From contig UBZM01000026.1 in assembly GCA_900470095.1 (NCBI GenBank), forward strand, positions 1 through 64,000: a DNA stretch of 64,000 nucleotides. The letters run 5' to 3'. The stretch is from Hyphomicrobiales bacterium. GTDB lineage: Bacteria; Pseudomonadota; Alphaproteobacteria; Rhizobiales; Beijerinckiaceae. A program made the position numbers and the translations under genes. Within the stretch, counting starts at the first letter, position 1, and the number at the start of each line of letters is the position of its first letter. Below the pieces are notes generated by a model. It made no database searches, was not told the origin of the DNA, and saw only the letters and a program-made list of their open reading frames with translations. Shown one piece after another: positions 9,152 through 17,413 of this stretch.

Positions 9152-9195
9152 TGCAAGATAAATTGCTGAATCGTGCTAGCGCAATTTATCTTGCA
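9152..9195. promoter_or_regulatory. Perfect 15-bp inverted repeat, probable RpiR operator
   Basis: TGCAAGATAAATTGC at 9152-9166 is repeated exactly as its reverse complement at 9181-9195, separated by 14 bases. Each arm also has internal dyad symmetry (GCAA-N6-TTGC), and the arm centres are 29 bases apart, close to three helical turns. It lies between the divergent RpiR and GDPD genes, so it probably binds the RpiR regulator as two dimers and controls both directions. It is notably AT-richer than its surroundings. Confidence 0.75.
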
Positions 9196-9227
9196 ACGCA
9201 GAAAACCCCTTGGACTGTGACGGTGAC

Positions 9228-9962
9228 ATGACAGACATCGCCTCTCATCGCGGCGGCGCCAGACTCTGGCCCGAGAACAGCCGCCTCGCCTTCCGCAATT
9301 CCGCCGCGATGGCCGTCGACTTCATCGAGTTCGACATCCATCGCAGTCGCGACGGCGTGCTGGTCGTCCATCACGATCCGCTGCTCGGCCGCACCTCCGC
9401 CGGCACCGGAGCGATCGCAGACAAGGACTGGGCCGAACTCCGGGAGGTCGCGCTGCTCCGCACCAGCGACGAAACCATCCCGAGCCTCGACGAGGTGCTC
9501 GACATTCTCGAGCCGAGCGGCATCAAGCTGCGCATCGAGCTGAAGAACCGCGGGGATGGCAGCCGCTATCCGGGGATCGAGGCGCAGGTCGTCGAGGCAC
9601 TCACGCAAAGGCGCCTGCTCGACCGCACGACCTTCACCGCGTTCGACCTTGCGACGCTGGAAGAATTGACCAGCCTGGCGCCAGCCGCCCCATCAATCTG
9701 GCTGATCGCGGAGAAGACCCTCGCCGCGTCGACGCGAGACCTCGGCGCCCTCTGCCGAGCGGCTCGCATGGCGGGCGTTCCGGAGATCGCGGTGCGGATA
9801 TCGCAAGCCGAGGAGAGCGATGCGGAGATCTGCCGGCGGGAGACGATCCGCTACGGGCTCTTTGCCGTGCATGAAGAGGTGGAGATCCGGCAGGCCTTCG
9901 CCGCTGGTGTCAGCGCCTTCACGACCGACCGGCCCGACCTCGCCGTCGCTCTGAGGCCCTAG
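9228..9962 (+). CDS. Second glycerophosphodiester phosphodiesterase (GDPD)
   Basis: A 244-residue cytoplasmic GDPD (no signal peptide) divergent from the RpiR gene. Catalytic residues are present: H7-R8, E16-N17, E34-x-D36 and H48-H49-D50, with the family's hydrophobic strand LRIELKN later on. The ATG at 9228 is preferred over an in-frame TTG at 9210, which lies 15 bases closer to the operator and has no ribosome site. It is only distantly similar to the GDPD embedded in the ABC operon, so the two are not a recent duplication and may act on different diesters or successive steps. The shared operator implies co-regulation with the transporter's regulator. Confidence 0.88.
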   Translation: MTDIASHRGGARLWPENSRLAFRNSAAMAVDFIEFDIHRSRDGVLVVHHDPLLGRTSAGTGAIADKDWAELREVALLRTSDETIPSLDEVLDILEPSGIKLRIELKNRGDGSRYPGIEAQVVEALTQRRLLDRTTFTAFDLATLEELTSLAPAAPSIWLIAEKTLAASTRDLGALCRAARMAGVPEIAVRISQAEESDAEICRRETIRYGLFAVHEEVEIRQAFAAGVSAFTTDRPDLAVALRP

Positions 9963-10053
9963 AGCATTGGACCGGATGCCGTATCCGGTCCAATGCTCTA
10001 ATCCTTTGTGTTTGCGTCGGCTTCCCCGAGAACCACTTTTTGGGGCGATGCTT
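9960..10053 (+). repeat. Dispersed palindromic repeat, copy 1 (with 18-bp hairpin)
   Basis: An 18-bp perfect hairpin (arms 9960-9977 and 9983-10000, five-base loop) is followed by a second module containing TTTGTGTTTGCGTCGGCTT and ending GGGGCGATGCTT. The same two-module arrangement recurs at 27657-27756, 49761-49854 and 62269-62370. The left arm begins at the GDPD stop codon, so the hairpin could also terminate that transcript. Confidence 0.8.
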
Positions 10054-10178
10054 AGGCGGGGCCCGCTGCACAGCCAGTGGCCCGAACTGCAAGTCCCTTC
10101 AGCGTGTGCTGTTGCGCGCGCCCTCCAGGCAAGCAGTTGCCGAAATTCGACCTGCCGGTCGCGAGGTCGGAGAAACGG

Positions 10179-10208
10179 AAACAGCCCGGCGCATGGGCCG
10201 GGCTGTTT
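10179..10208 (-). terminator. Rho-independent terminator for the porin gene
   Basis: Perfect 12-bp arms (AAACAGCCCGGC at 10179-10190 and its complement at 10197-10208) enclose a six-base loop, 21 bases downstream of the porin stop on the minus strand. The stem ends in TTT on the minus strand. Confidence 0.75.
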
Positions 10209-10228
10209 GCAGATCCAGGATGCGCGGC

Positions 10229-10960
10229 TCAGAACTTGTAGTTCACGCCGACGCGAACGATGCCGCCATTGCCACCGCCATTGGTGGTCGCGGTATAGAG
10301 ACCGGCCGGGAGTACGCCACCCGCCGGGTTGATGAAGGCCCGGTTCCGCCGACCTTCGCCCGTATCGACGTAGAGACCTTCGAGCTTGACCGTCCAGTTA
10401 TTGGTGAAGGCATATTCGACGCCGCCACCGACGGTCCAGCCGGTATTGCTCGTCGTGTTGCCGGTCAGCGGGCTGCTGTTCAGGCCGCCATAGGCGAGGC
10501 CACCCGTGATGTAAATCAGGGTCCGATCGATGGCGTAACCGACGCGGGCACGCACGGTGCCGAAATAGCCACCGTCATTACCTCTGTCTGCCCACCAGGT
10601 GTATTGCCCCCAGGACACGTTGCTGTTCGATCCGACATACTGGATATCGGTCTCGAGACCGTAGACCCATGCGCCGGACTGCCAGTTATAGCCGATCTGG
10701 CCGCCGCCGACGAACGCGCCGTCGCCGCCACCGCCACTCAGAACGCCCGAGGAGCCGACCGTCGGCCCGGTGACGGTGACGTCGCGCGAGCCGCCCCAGC
10801 CCACACCGGCGTTGAGACCGACGTAGAAGCCGGCCCAGGTAAAGACGGGAGCGTAGACGATCGGGGGCGGGGGCGCGGATCGGCTGGGAAGATCGGCGGA
10901 GAAGGCAGACGTAGCCAGGCAGGTTGCAAGGACGGCGGTGGATGCAAGCCCTAGTCGCAT
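10229..10960 (-). CDS. Outer-membrane beta-barrel protein, Omp25/Omp31 family
   Basis: A 243-residue outer-membrane protein. A signal peptide (about residues 1-22, cleavage near AFSADLP) is followed by a proline-rich linker, then TWAGFYVGLNAGVGWGG, the hallmark first strand of the rhizobial Omp25/31 porin-like family. Alternating strands follow, such as WTVGGGVEYAFTNNWTVKLE, and the chain ends in the aromatic NYKF needed for barrel assembly. The ATG at 10960 fits the signal peptide; a longer in-frame extension would precede it with a non-signal sequence and cross an upstream hairpin. It is transcribed alone, with a clear terminator, and has a strong palindrome in its leader. Confidence 0.9.
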   Translation of the reverse strand: MRLGLASTAVLATCLATSAFSADLPSRSAPPPPIVYAPVFTWAGFYVGLNAGVGWGGSRDVTVTGPTVGSSGVLSGGGGDGAFVGGGQIGYNWQSGAWVYGLETDIQYVGSNSNVSWGQYTWWADRGNDGGYFGTVRARVGYAIDRTLIYITGGLAYGGLNSSPLTGNTTSNTGWTVGGGVEYAFTNNWTVKLEGLYVDTGEGRRNRAFINPAGGVLPAGLYTATTNGGGNGGIVRVGVNYKF

Positions 10961-11284
10961 GGTGTCCTCCGAGGTCAGCATTTCACCGCTCGATTGTTGC
11001 ACAACAATCGACAGCGGTGAACCTCAATAATCGGACGGCATTTACTCGGAGATCGACCTAGTATTCCGTATCGGATACTTTGGCCAACCAGCCGATTCCA
11101 AACGGGAAATTTGCAGCGCCACGCGATCCCGATCCGGTGGCCTCTTCAAGGGGGCGGCGTCCAAAAGGCGCGCCCTTCAGTCGAGACCCGGCCGGCATCG
11201 CCCGGCCCGGGCGGCCTTCGGCTTGTCCCGGCAGGACGCTACGACCAATTGCGGGACCTCTCGGTTGCGAATGAGAATTGTGCG
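10961..11284. other. Intergenic region upstream of porin, no gene seen
   Basis: This 324-base stretch holds the porin promoter/leader palindrome at 10984-11019. Otherwise I see no convincing gene. Open frames here have no ribosome site and no recognisable product. A weak inverted repeat (AGTAT around 11057-11077) is present. Confidence 0.5.
10984..11019. promoter_or_regulatory. Large leader palindrome upstream of the porin gene
   Basis: A 22-base perfect palindrome (TCGATTGTTG at 10990-10999, CA centre, CAACAATCGA at 11002-11011) is flanked by a second pair, CACCGC at 10984-10989 and GCGGTG at 11014-11019. It begins 24 bases upstream of the porin start, so it could be an operator or an mRNA leader hairpin controlling porin expression. 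Confidence 0.55.
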
Positions 11285-12229
11285 CTACGGCGCGACCGAT
11301 TGAGGCGATCGGTCGGCTTCGCTCTCGGCAACGACAATGCAGTTTCGGCCGCCCGACTTGGCGGCATAGAGGGCCTTGTCGGCGCGTGCGTACAGGCTCA
11401 GTGAAACATCGGCCGTGTCCGTCTCGGCGATACCCGCCGAGAAGGTGCAGCGAAAATCGCCATGGCCGCCGCCGAGCGGATTCATCCCCCGAACGACGCT
11501 GAGCATGCGTTCCAGGACCAGCGCTGCCTCCGCAGCGGATGTCCTGGGCATGACCAACACGAATTCTTCGCCCCCGACTCGGCCAAAGCAGTCCGAGCGC
11601 CTGATATTCGCGTGGATCTCCTTGGCAAATCGACACAGGATTTCATCCCCTGCCGCGTGCCCGAAGCGATCATTGATGACCTTGAAATGATCGATATCGA
11701 GAACCGCCAGGCAACCTGAGAGGCGAATGTCGAGGCGCCTCTGAAGTAGCATATCGTCGATGCGGGCCATGACGAACCGGCGGTTGGCGACCCCTGTCAA
11801 TTCATCCGTGTAGGAGGCCTTGACCGCATTGTCCCGGTCCTGGCGAAGGGATCGATTGTCGGAATGCAGATCGGTCGTGACGCTTGCGACGCAGAGCATC
11901 CAGCCGTCATCGCTGACCGTTTCGGTCATCCAGAGCCACCGTCCGTCATGCAGATCGGTTTCATAGGCGCGGTACCCGACCTTGCCGCGCCGCGACTGCG
12001 TCGAGATCAACCATTCCTCGAAATTCGTGGTTCGAACGACCGTCCCCGTTTCCGCGGAAAAATTCCGGCGCATGATCTCCGACCAGGTCGGATCCTCATT
12101 GGAGCGGATGGAATAGGCCTGGCGAAAGGCTCTGTTCGCTTTTCGAAGCCGATCGAACTGGTCATAGAGGCCAACCAGGACCGGGGAGCCTTCAAGCATC
12201 TCAATGAGCTGATGAGTCGTCTCATCCAT
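11285..12229 (-). CDS. PAS-GGDEF diguanylate cyclase
   Basis: A 314-residue enzyme predicted to make cyclic di-GMP. Residues 1-120 form a PAS-like sensor (IEMLEGSPVLVGLYDQFDRL) and residues about 135-300 a GGDEF domain: SYTDELTGVANRRF, then the active-site loop GGEEF at 219-223. The product-inhibition site RxxD is present (R210-R-S-D213), so feedback control is expected. No EAL domain and no membrane segments are seen. The ATG at 12229 starts the PAS domain cleanly; an in-frame extension exists but lacks protein-like character. It has no obvious operon partner. Confidence 0.88.
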   Translation of the reverse strand: MDETTHQLIEMLEGSPVLVGLYDQFDRLRKANRAFRQAYSIRSNEDPTWSEIMRRNFSAETGTVVRTTNFEEWLISTQSRRGKVGYRAYETDLHDGRWLWMTETVSDDGWMLCVASVTTDLHSDNRSLRQDRDNAVKASYTDELTGVANRRFVMARIDDMLLQRRLDIRLSGCLAVLDIDHFKVINDRFGHAAGDEILCRFAKEIHANIRRSDCFGRVGGEEFVLVMPRTSAAEAALVLERMLSVVRGMNPLGGGHGDFRCTFSAGIAETDTADVSLSLYARADKALYAAKSGGRNCIVVAESEADRSPQSVAP

Positions 12230-12537
12230 CAGTCGGGAGCCTAACACGTTACCGAGAGGGGAAGCAGCCCCTCCCCCGACGCATGACCGGCCCGGGCTTC
12301 TCCCCCACGAGCACGGCATCGCGGGAAAGGGACTGCCGAACAGGCAGGCGGGCGGAGGGTGGCAGCATACGAGGTCAGTACGCAGTGACGATGGTTCACC
12401 GTACCCAGCCCTCGTAGTGCCGAACACCCAGCCCATCGCCAGGAGGCCGTCGAGCGCCCTTCTACTGGGTTTGCAGGCGCCGCGCCTCTGGCACTGGCGC
12501 GTAATGCCTCGATGAGATCAACCACCTTGGCTCCGGG
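12230..12537. other. Intergenic region, no gene seen
   Basis: About 308 bases between the diguanylate cyclase start and the debranching-enzyme stop. No coding frame with a ribosome site, no RNA gene and no strong hairpin or consensus promoter could be recognised. Confidence 0.4.
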
Positions 12538-14787
12538 TCACTTGGTTTTGACCAGAACGACGCGAGCGTTGCTGTCTTCCCATCGCTTCAAAACACTGAT
12601 CGTGACATCGCTCTCATGTCGATGCACCCGCACGTCGAATTGCGAGGCGCCCAGTCTCAGCCCGCGAATTGTCACGTCGTCGAGAAACGAAGGGAGGATG
12701 GGATCCAGGAGTTTGACCTCGTTCGTCGCGGCCGGCAATTGCAGACCGAGGCAAGCGGCCAGCATCGCGAAGGGCGCGGCTGCAGCCCAGGCCTGAGGCG
12801 AGCAGGCCACGGGATAGGAAGTCGGTCCACGTCGACGCCTTCTCAAGAAACCGCAGAAGAGCTCCGGCAAGCGACGCTGTTCCTGGTAGGTCGCCGCATC
12901 AAAGATCGCCTCGAACAGTCGTGCAGCCTCGGCCTTCAAGCCGTATTTGCCAAAGCCGAGGGCGATCAGCGCGTTATCATGAGGCCATACCGAGCCATTG
13001 TGATAGGACATCGGATTGTAGCGGGCTTCATTGACATTGAGCGTGCGAATGCCCCAGCCGCTGAATCCACCTTCACTCATGAGTGACTGGGCTACCTGCG
13101 CCGCCCTTGAGGGGTAGGCGATGCCGCCGAACAGAGCATGACCGGCGTTGGAAGACCGAACGCGACACTGTCGCTTGCTTCCGTCCAGCGCCAACGCATA
13201 GGAGCCGATTTCCTCGCACCAGAAAGCCCGATCGAACCGCTCCTGCAAAATCGATGCTTCACGCCGCAACGCGTGGGCGCGCTCGCCCAGATCGAGAGCG
13301 CTCGCCATGGTGGCTGCAGCTTGCTTCGCGGCATAGACATAGGCCTGAACCTCGACGAGGGCGATCGGCCCCTGCGCCAAGGATCCGTCGGCGTGCGAAA
13401 TCGAATCGTGACTATCCTTCCACCCTTGATTGGTTAGGCCATTGTCCGTCTCGCGATAATATTCGACAAATCCGTCGCCGTCGCGATCTCCGAATGTGTC
13501 GCACCATTGAAGCGCCGCCTCGATGTTCGGCCAGATCTGTTCGATCGCCGCCCGGTCGCCGGTTCGATCAAAATACTGGCCTGCCAGCATGACGAAGAGC
13601 GGGGTGGCATCGACGGAGCCGTAATAGAATCCGAATGGAACCTCACCGAGATTGGCCATCTCTCCGCTTCGTCGTTCATGCAGGATCTTGCCCGGCTGCG
13701 CATCGGCTTCAGGGTCAGGGGCGACGGCCTGTGCCTTCGCCAGCTGAAGCAATACGCCCCGCGCCACCAAGGGATCGGTCCATAGCAACATCATGGCCGT
13801 GATGATGCCGTCGCGCCCAAACATCGTCGAAAACCACGGAATGCCGGCATAGGGATAAACTCCGTCGGCACTCCGGGTCATGAGCGTGTAAAGATCCGAT
13901 GTCGAGCGATAGATAAGATCTGAAAAGAGTGTATTCGTAGACTCTACCTTGGCAATATTGGACGTAAGCGCGCGCAAATCTCGGCGAGCGTCCTGGTAGG
14001 CCTTGGCAAAGCCCTGAGGTGGTGCTCCGGGCGCGTCCTCTCCGGAACGAACGCCTCGGTTGGGTGCATCAATCACGTCGCAGGCGATGGCGATGAGGAG
14101 CGAGGTTCGCTCCCCTGGCTTGAGAGAAAATTGAAACGACGCAAAGTCCCTGGTCAGTTGAACAGGCTCGGGCTCGAATCGGAGAACGGTTCGACGCACC
14201 TTGTTGTCGAGGCCGCGATAGAGGAAACGCGCAATCTGCGAAGACATGAGGACGTCGACTTCGCCGCGATGGGCGCGCTTCACACCCCTAACTTCGAAGA
14301 GATCTCGAAAATCCGCCGTAAAGGACAAGAAAAGCTTGAATTCGTGCGTAACGCGGTCGAAATTGCGCAACCCGACACGCTCATAGCAGACGGAATTCCA
14401 GAGAAATTTGGTCCGCTCGATGGCGATCGCATCGCGTGGAATGATCGTCGTGCCATCATCCCGGGCAATCTCAGGATTGGCCAGATCGACGGTCAAGGAC
14501 GCGTTGTCGTCCTGGATGACCGAGCTGAGTAGGAGTGGCCGCTTGCCTTCGAAGAACAGTTGCAGCCGCGAAAGATGCCTGGTGTCGTTGCAGAAGAGCC
14601 CCTCCGATGTGTCCGGGGTGATGCCCAGGTCGCCATAGCTGTCGAGAACAGCAAACGCATCGCCCGCCTTCAGGGTGCGCAGTGGGCGCTCTACGAGCGA
14701 CGGCTGGGCATCGAGGGCGTGCTCCGCCAATTGTTCCTGCAGTGGCGGGATCGGGCGCTCGCTTGCGGCGACGCTGCGCTCATTCAT
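12538..14787 (-). CDS. Amylo-alpha-1,6-glucosidase / glycogen-debranching-like glycoside hydrolase
   Basis: A 749-residue cytoplasmic protein. The N-terminal half (about 35-300) matches the glycogen-debranching N-terminal domain (AFAVLDSYGDLG, GLFCNDTRHLSRLQLFFEG). The C-terminal half is an alpha/alpha-toroid with GIPWFSTMFGRDGIITAMM, RETDNGLTNQGWKDSHDSI and NPMSYHNGSVWPHDNALIA, which hold the likely acidic catalytic residues. Such proteins are common in rhizobia next to glycosyltransferases. Their true substrate (glycogen, trehalose precursor or another alpha-glucan) is often unproven. It is the last gene of a minus-strand set with a GT4 glycosyltransferase 62 bases upstream and an MFS transporter before that. 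Confidence 0.88.
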   Translation of the reverse strand: MNERSVAASERPIPPLQEQLAEHALDAQPSLVERPLRTLKAGDAFAVLDSYGDLGITPDTSEGLFCNDTRHLSRLQLFFEGKRPLLLSSVIQDDNASLTVDLANPEIARDDGTTIIPRDAIAIERTKFLWNSVCYERVGLRNFDRVTHEFKLFLSFTADFRDLFEVRGVKRAHRGEVDVLMSSQIARFLYRGLDNKVRRTVLRFEPEPVQLTRDFASFQFSLKPGERTSLLIAIACDVIDAPNRGVRSGEDAPGAPPQGFAKAYQDARRDLRALTSNIAKVESTNTLFSDLIYRSTSDLYTLMTRSADGVYPYAGIPWFSTMFGRDGIITAMMLLWTDPLVARGVLLQLAKAQAVAPDPEADAQPGKILHERRSGEMANLGEVPFGFYYGSVDATPLFVMLAGQYFDRTGDRAAIEQIWPNIEAALQWCDTFGDRDGDGFVEYYRETDNGLTNQGWKDSHDSISHADGSLAQGPIALVEVQAYVYAAKQAAATMASALDLGERAHALRREASILQERFDRAFWCEEIGSYALALDGSKRQCRVRSSNAGHALFGGIAYPSRAAQVAQSLMSEGGFSGWGIRTLNVNEARYNPMSYHNGSVWPHDNALIALGFGKYGLKAEAARLFEAIFDAATYQEQRRLPELFCGFLRRRRRGPTSYPVACSPQAWAAAAPFAMLAACLGLQLPAATNEVKLLDPILPSFLDDVTIRGLRLGASQFDVRVHRHESDVTISVLKRWEDSNARVVLVKTK

Positions 14788-14849
14788 CCCACTGCTCCTC
14801 CTCGCTCGAGATCAGGCAGGTCCGTGCGGATTGGGTCATGGTTCTGCGT

Positions 14850-15902
14850 CTATTCTGCGGCCCTTCGGGCGCCGCCCGACGAACGCAGCAAATGGTCGAA
14901 GGCATCGAGATAGTCGCTCGCCATCCGCGCTGCGGTAAAATGCCCTTCGAAATACCGCCGGACCTGGGCGCGATCCATGGCAACGCTGTGTTTTGCAGCG
15001 GCGACGGCTTGCGCGATGGAGTCGACGAGGATCCCCGATACCCCGTCCTTGACGACTTCAGGCACTGAGCCGTTGCGCCAGGCGATAACCGGCGTTCCCG
15101 CCGCCATCGCTTCGATCATCACGAGTCCGAACGGCTCGGGCCAATCGATTGGAAACAGCAGCGCGCGCGCGCCGCCGAGAAACACAGATTTCTGCGCCTC
15201 GTCGATTTCCCCAATGAACTCGATCGAGGGATGATCGAGCAACGGCATGATCCGGGTTCTGAAATACTCTTCATCAACCGGATCAACCTTCGCCGCGATC
15301 TTGAGGCGCATGCCGGCACGCCTGGCGATCTCGATCGCCCGATCCGGTCGCTTTTCCGGCGTGATGCGGCCGAGGAAAGCCAGATACTCCCCTCCCCGCG
15401 CGTCGAACGGACAAAGGCCCGGACCTAAGCCGTGATGGACCGTCGCCAGCCAGTTCGCAGTCGCAGGCATCGGTTTCCGTTGGCAATCGGAAATCGATAT
15501 CAGCGGCATCTGCGGGAAGGCCTCATAGACCGGGAGAAAATCGGGCAGATCCAAGCGACCATGGAGCGTCGTCACGCATTTGTGAGCGAGATCCGTGAAC
15601 AAGGCATGCTGCAGCAGGTCGAGATGGAAATGGATGATGTCGAAGGACGCGGCACGCTCCCGGACCTTCGCAAGCATGGCAAGGTGGCTCGCGGTGTGAT
15701 CGCGAATGCCTGCAAGTCGTAGGCCCTGCGGTGTGCAAGCGACAAGCTCGGCGGACGTGTTTGAATCGGCCGATGCGAACAAGGTGACTTGATGTCCCTG
15801 CCGAACGAGCTCTTCGGTGAGCCAGGACGCAACGCGCTCGGTCCCGCCATACATTCTCGGCGGAACCGACTCGGCCAGCGGTGCAACCTGCGCAATCCGC
15901 AT
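14850..15902 (-). CDS. GT4-family glycosyltransferase
   Basis: A 350-residue GT-B fold retaining glycosyltransferase. The N-terminal domain begins MRIAQVAPLAESVPP with the donor-site loop YGGTERVASWLTEEL. The C-terminal domain has YLAFLGRITPEKRPDRAIEIA and the EX7E-type motif EPFGLVMIEAMAAGTPVIA. The family transfers a sugar from a nucleotide diphosphate sugar to a glycan or small acceptor. Here the adjacent debranching-like enzyme suggests an alpha-glucan or compatible-solute role. It lies between the MFS gene (42-base gap) and the debranching gene (62-base gap), so the three are probably one transcript. Confidence 0.88.
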   Translation of the reverse strand: MRIAQVAPLAESVPPRMYGGTERVASWLTEELVRQGHQVTLFASADSNTSAELVACTPQGLRLAGIRDHTASHLAMLAKVRERAASFDIIHFHLDLLQHALFTDLAHKCVTTLHGRLDLPDFLPVYEAFPQMPLISISDCQRKPMPATANWLATVHHGLGPGLCPFDARGGEYLAFLGRITPEKRPDRAIEIARRAGMRLKIAAKVDPVDEEYFRTRIMPLLDHPSIEFIGEIDEAQKSVFLGGARALLFPIDWPEPFGLVMIEAMAAGTPVIAWRNGSVPEVVKDGVSGILVDSIAQAVAAAKHSVAMDRAQVRRYFEGHFTAARMASDYLDAFDHLLRSSGGARRAAE

Positions 15903-15944
15903 CCGATTTCTCCAAAGGCCGCTGGCGCCAGCCAGGGCAGCGAG

Positions 15945-17192
15945 CTAGCAACTCCGCTCGGGCGGAAAAGTTCGGGCTTCTTGACTGCCGACACTCTGCC
16001 CGGCCGGGATCCGGGGGACCGTTTCCGGCATTGCCGTCACCATCAGGACAAGGGCGACCAGCCCCACTCCGGACAGCACGGCAAAGGCAACGCTGTATCC
16101 GGCCCAGACCACGAGGCTGCCGGCAAACACATAGCTCGACGCACCGCCAATGCCTTGGATCGTGCCGATGATTCCGCGAGCCAGGTTGTAGCGACCGCTG
16201 CCACGGACGGCGCCATAGAGAACAAGCGGCAGCAACACGTCGAACAACCCCGCTCCCACACCGTCGAGAATCTGGAAGCCGATCATCCAGTAGGGGTCAT
16301 CGACGAGTGCAAACAAGATGCCGCGCAGAGGCACAGCGGCGAAGGCGAGTATCAGCAGCCACTTCCCACCGATGAGATTGGCCCGCATGACAAGGAAAGC
16401 CATCGGGATCGTCGCGAGCTGCGCGACGATGATCGCGGCGGACGTCACAGCCGACTCGAAGCCCTTGGCCTCCAGGGCAAGCTTTTGGCTTGCGAGCGCC
16501 AACATCGGTGCATTGGCAAAATGGAACAATGCCGCTCCGATCGCGAGCACTGCAAAGGGCCGCTCGGCCAATAGCCGTCGCCAGGCATAGGGACCGCCCC
16601 GGTCGAGGCCCGGTTCCCCGAGGCCGCGGGCCGTTTGATGGTCGATCGCGTTTGCGGGTATCGAAAGGGCGGCAATCGTCGCCAACCCGGCGAACAGCGG
16701 AAGCATGTAGAAGACGCCGCGTTGTCCGAAATGGGTGCCAATCAACGCAGCAATTGCAGCAATGAACACATTGCCGACGCGGTCATACGCGGCATTGCGC
16801 CCCAGCTGCCGGGCAATTCCGCGGGGCCCGAACAGTCCCACCGTGATCGCCGCAATCGTCGGTGCAAAGACGGCTCCCAAGAGCGCCATGCTGATGTCCG
16901 CGACGAAGACGACCGCGAGTGTCGGGACCGCCGCAATGGCCGCGCCCAGCGTCGCCAGGACCCAGGCCCCGCCGACAATGAGGGCCCTCTTGGCCCGGGT
17001 GGCATCGATCAAGGCGCCGATCGGGGTGTGAAAGGCAATGCCGATCAGCCCACTTGCGGTCAGGAGAGCCCCGATCGTCGCTTGATCCCACCCGACATCC
17101 GTCAGGAGGAACACGTTGACATAGGGCCCAAGGCCCCCTCGCAAGTCCGCCAACAGGAAGTTCAACCAGTCCAGGCTGAGCCGATGAGACAC
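15945..17192 (-). CDS. MFS transporter
   Basis: A 415-residue major-facilitator protein with about twelve hydrophobic segments. The loop 2-3 motif reads GALIDATRAKRALIVGG, a variant of the MFS signature. A GTG at 17192 is taken as start because GCGAGG precedes it at good spacing and it opens directly into the first helix region (SLDWLNFLLADLRGGLGPY). The substrate is unknown. Location ahead of the glycosyltransferase and debranching enzyme suggests export or uptake linked to that carbohydrate pathway, but MFS proteins with this N-terminal signature also occur in stress loci of rhizobia. Confidence 0.82.
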   Translation of the reverse strand: MSHRLSLDWLNFLLADLRGGLGPYVNVFLLTDVGWDQATIGALLTASGLIGIAFHTPIGALIDATRAKRALIVGGAWVLATLGAAIAAVPTLAVVFVADISMALLGAVFAPTIAAITVGLFGPRGIARQLGRNAAYDRVGNVFIAAIAALIGTHFGQRGVFYMLPLFAGLATIAALSIPANAIDHQTARGLGEPGLDRGGPYAWRRLLAERPFAVLAIGAALFHFANAPMLALASQKLALEAKGFESAVTSAAIIVAQLATIPMAFLVMRANLIGGKWLLILAFAAVPLRGILFALVDDPYWMIGFQILDGVGAGLFDVLLPLVLYGAVRGSGRYNLARGIIGTIQGIGGASSYVFAGSLVVWAGYSVAFAVLSGVGLVALVLMVTAMPETVPRIPAGQSVGSQEARTFPPERSC

Positions 17193-17413
17193 TGAAACCT
17201 CGCCGCGGTTTCCCCGGATGCCAATGATCGCGCGGACCGCAGTCGGCTCCTCTCGGTGGCGCCGCGGTCCGTTTCGTGAGGCCCTTCGGACTTTGCTTCT
17301 TCCGTCAGGGCCTGATCGAGCAGGGTTGCCCCGCTCTCCCTTCAGAGCCTTCTCACCGAGAGAAGCGACCTTACCGTGCAGCTCCCATGAACACTCACTC
17401 CAGGCCCAGCGCG

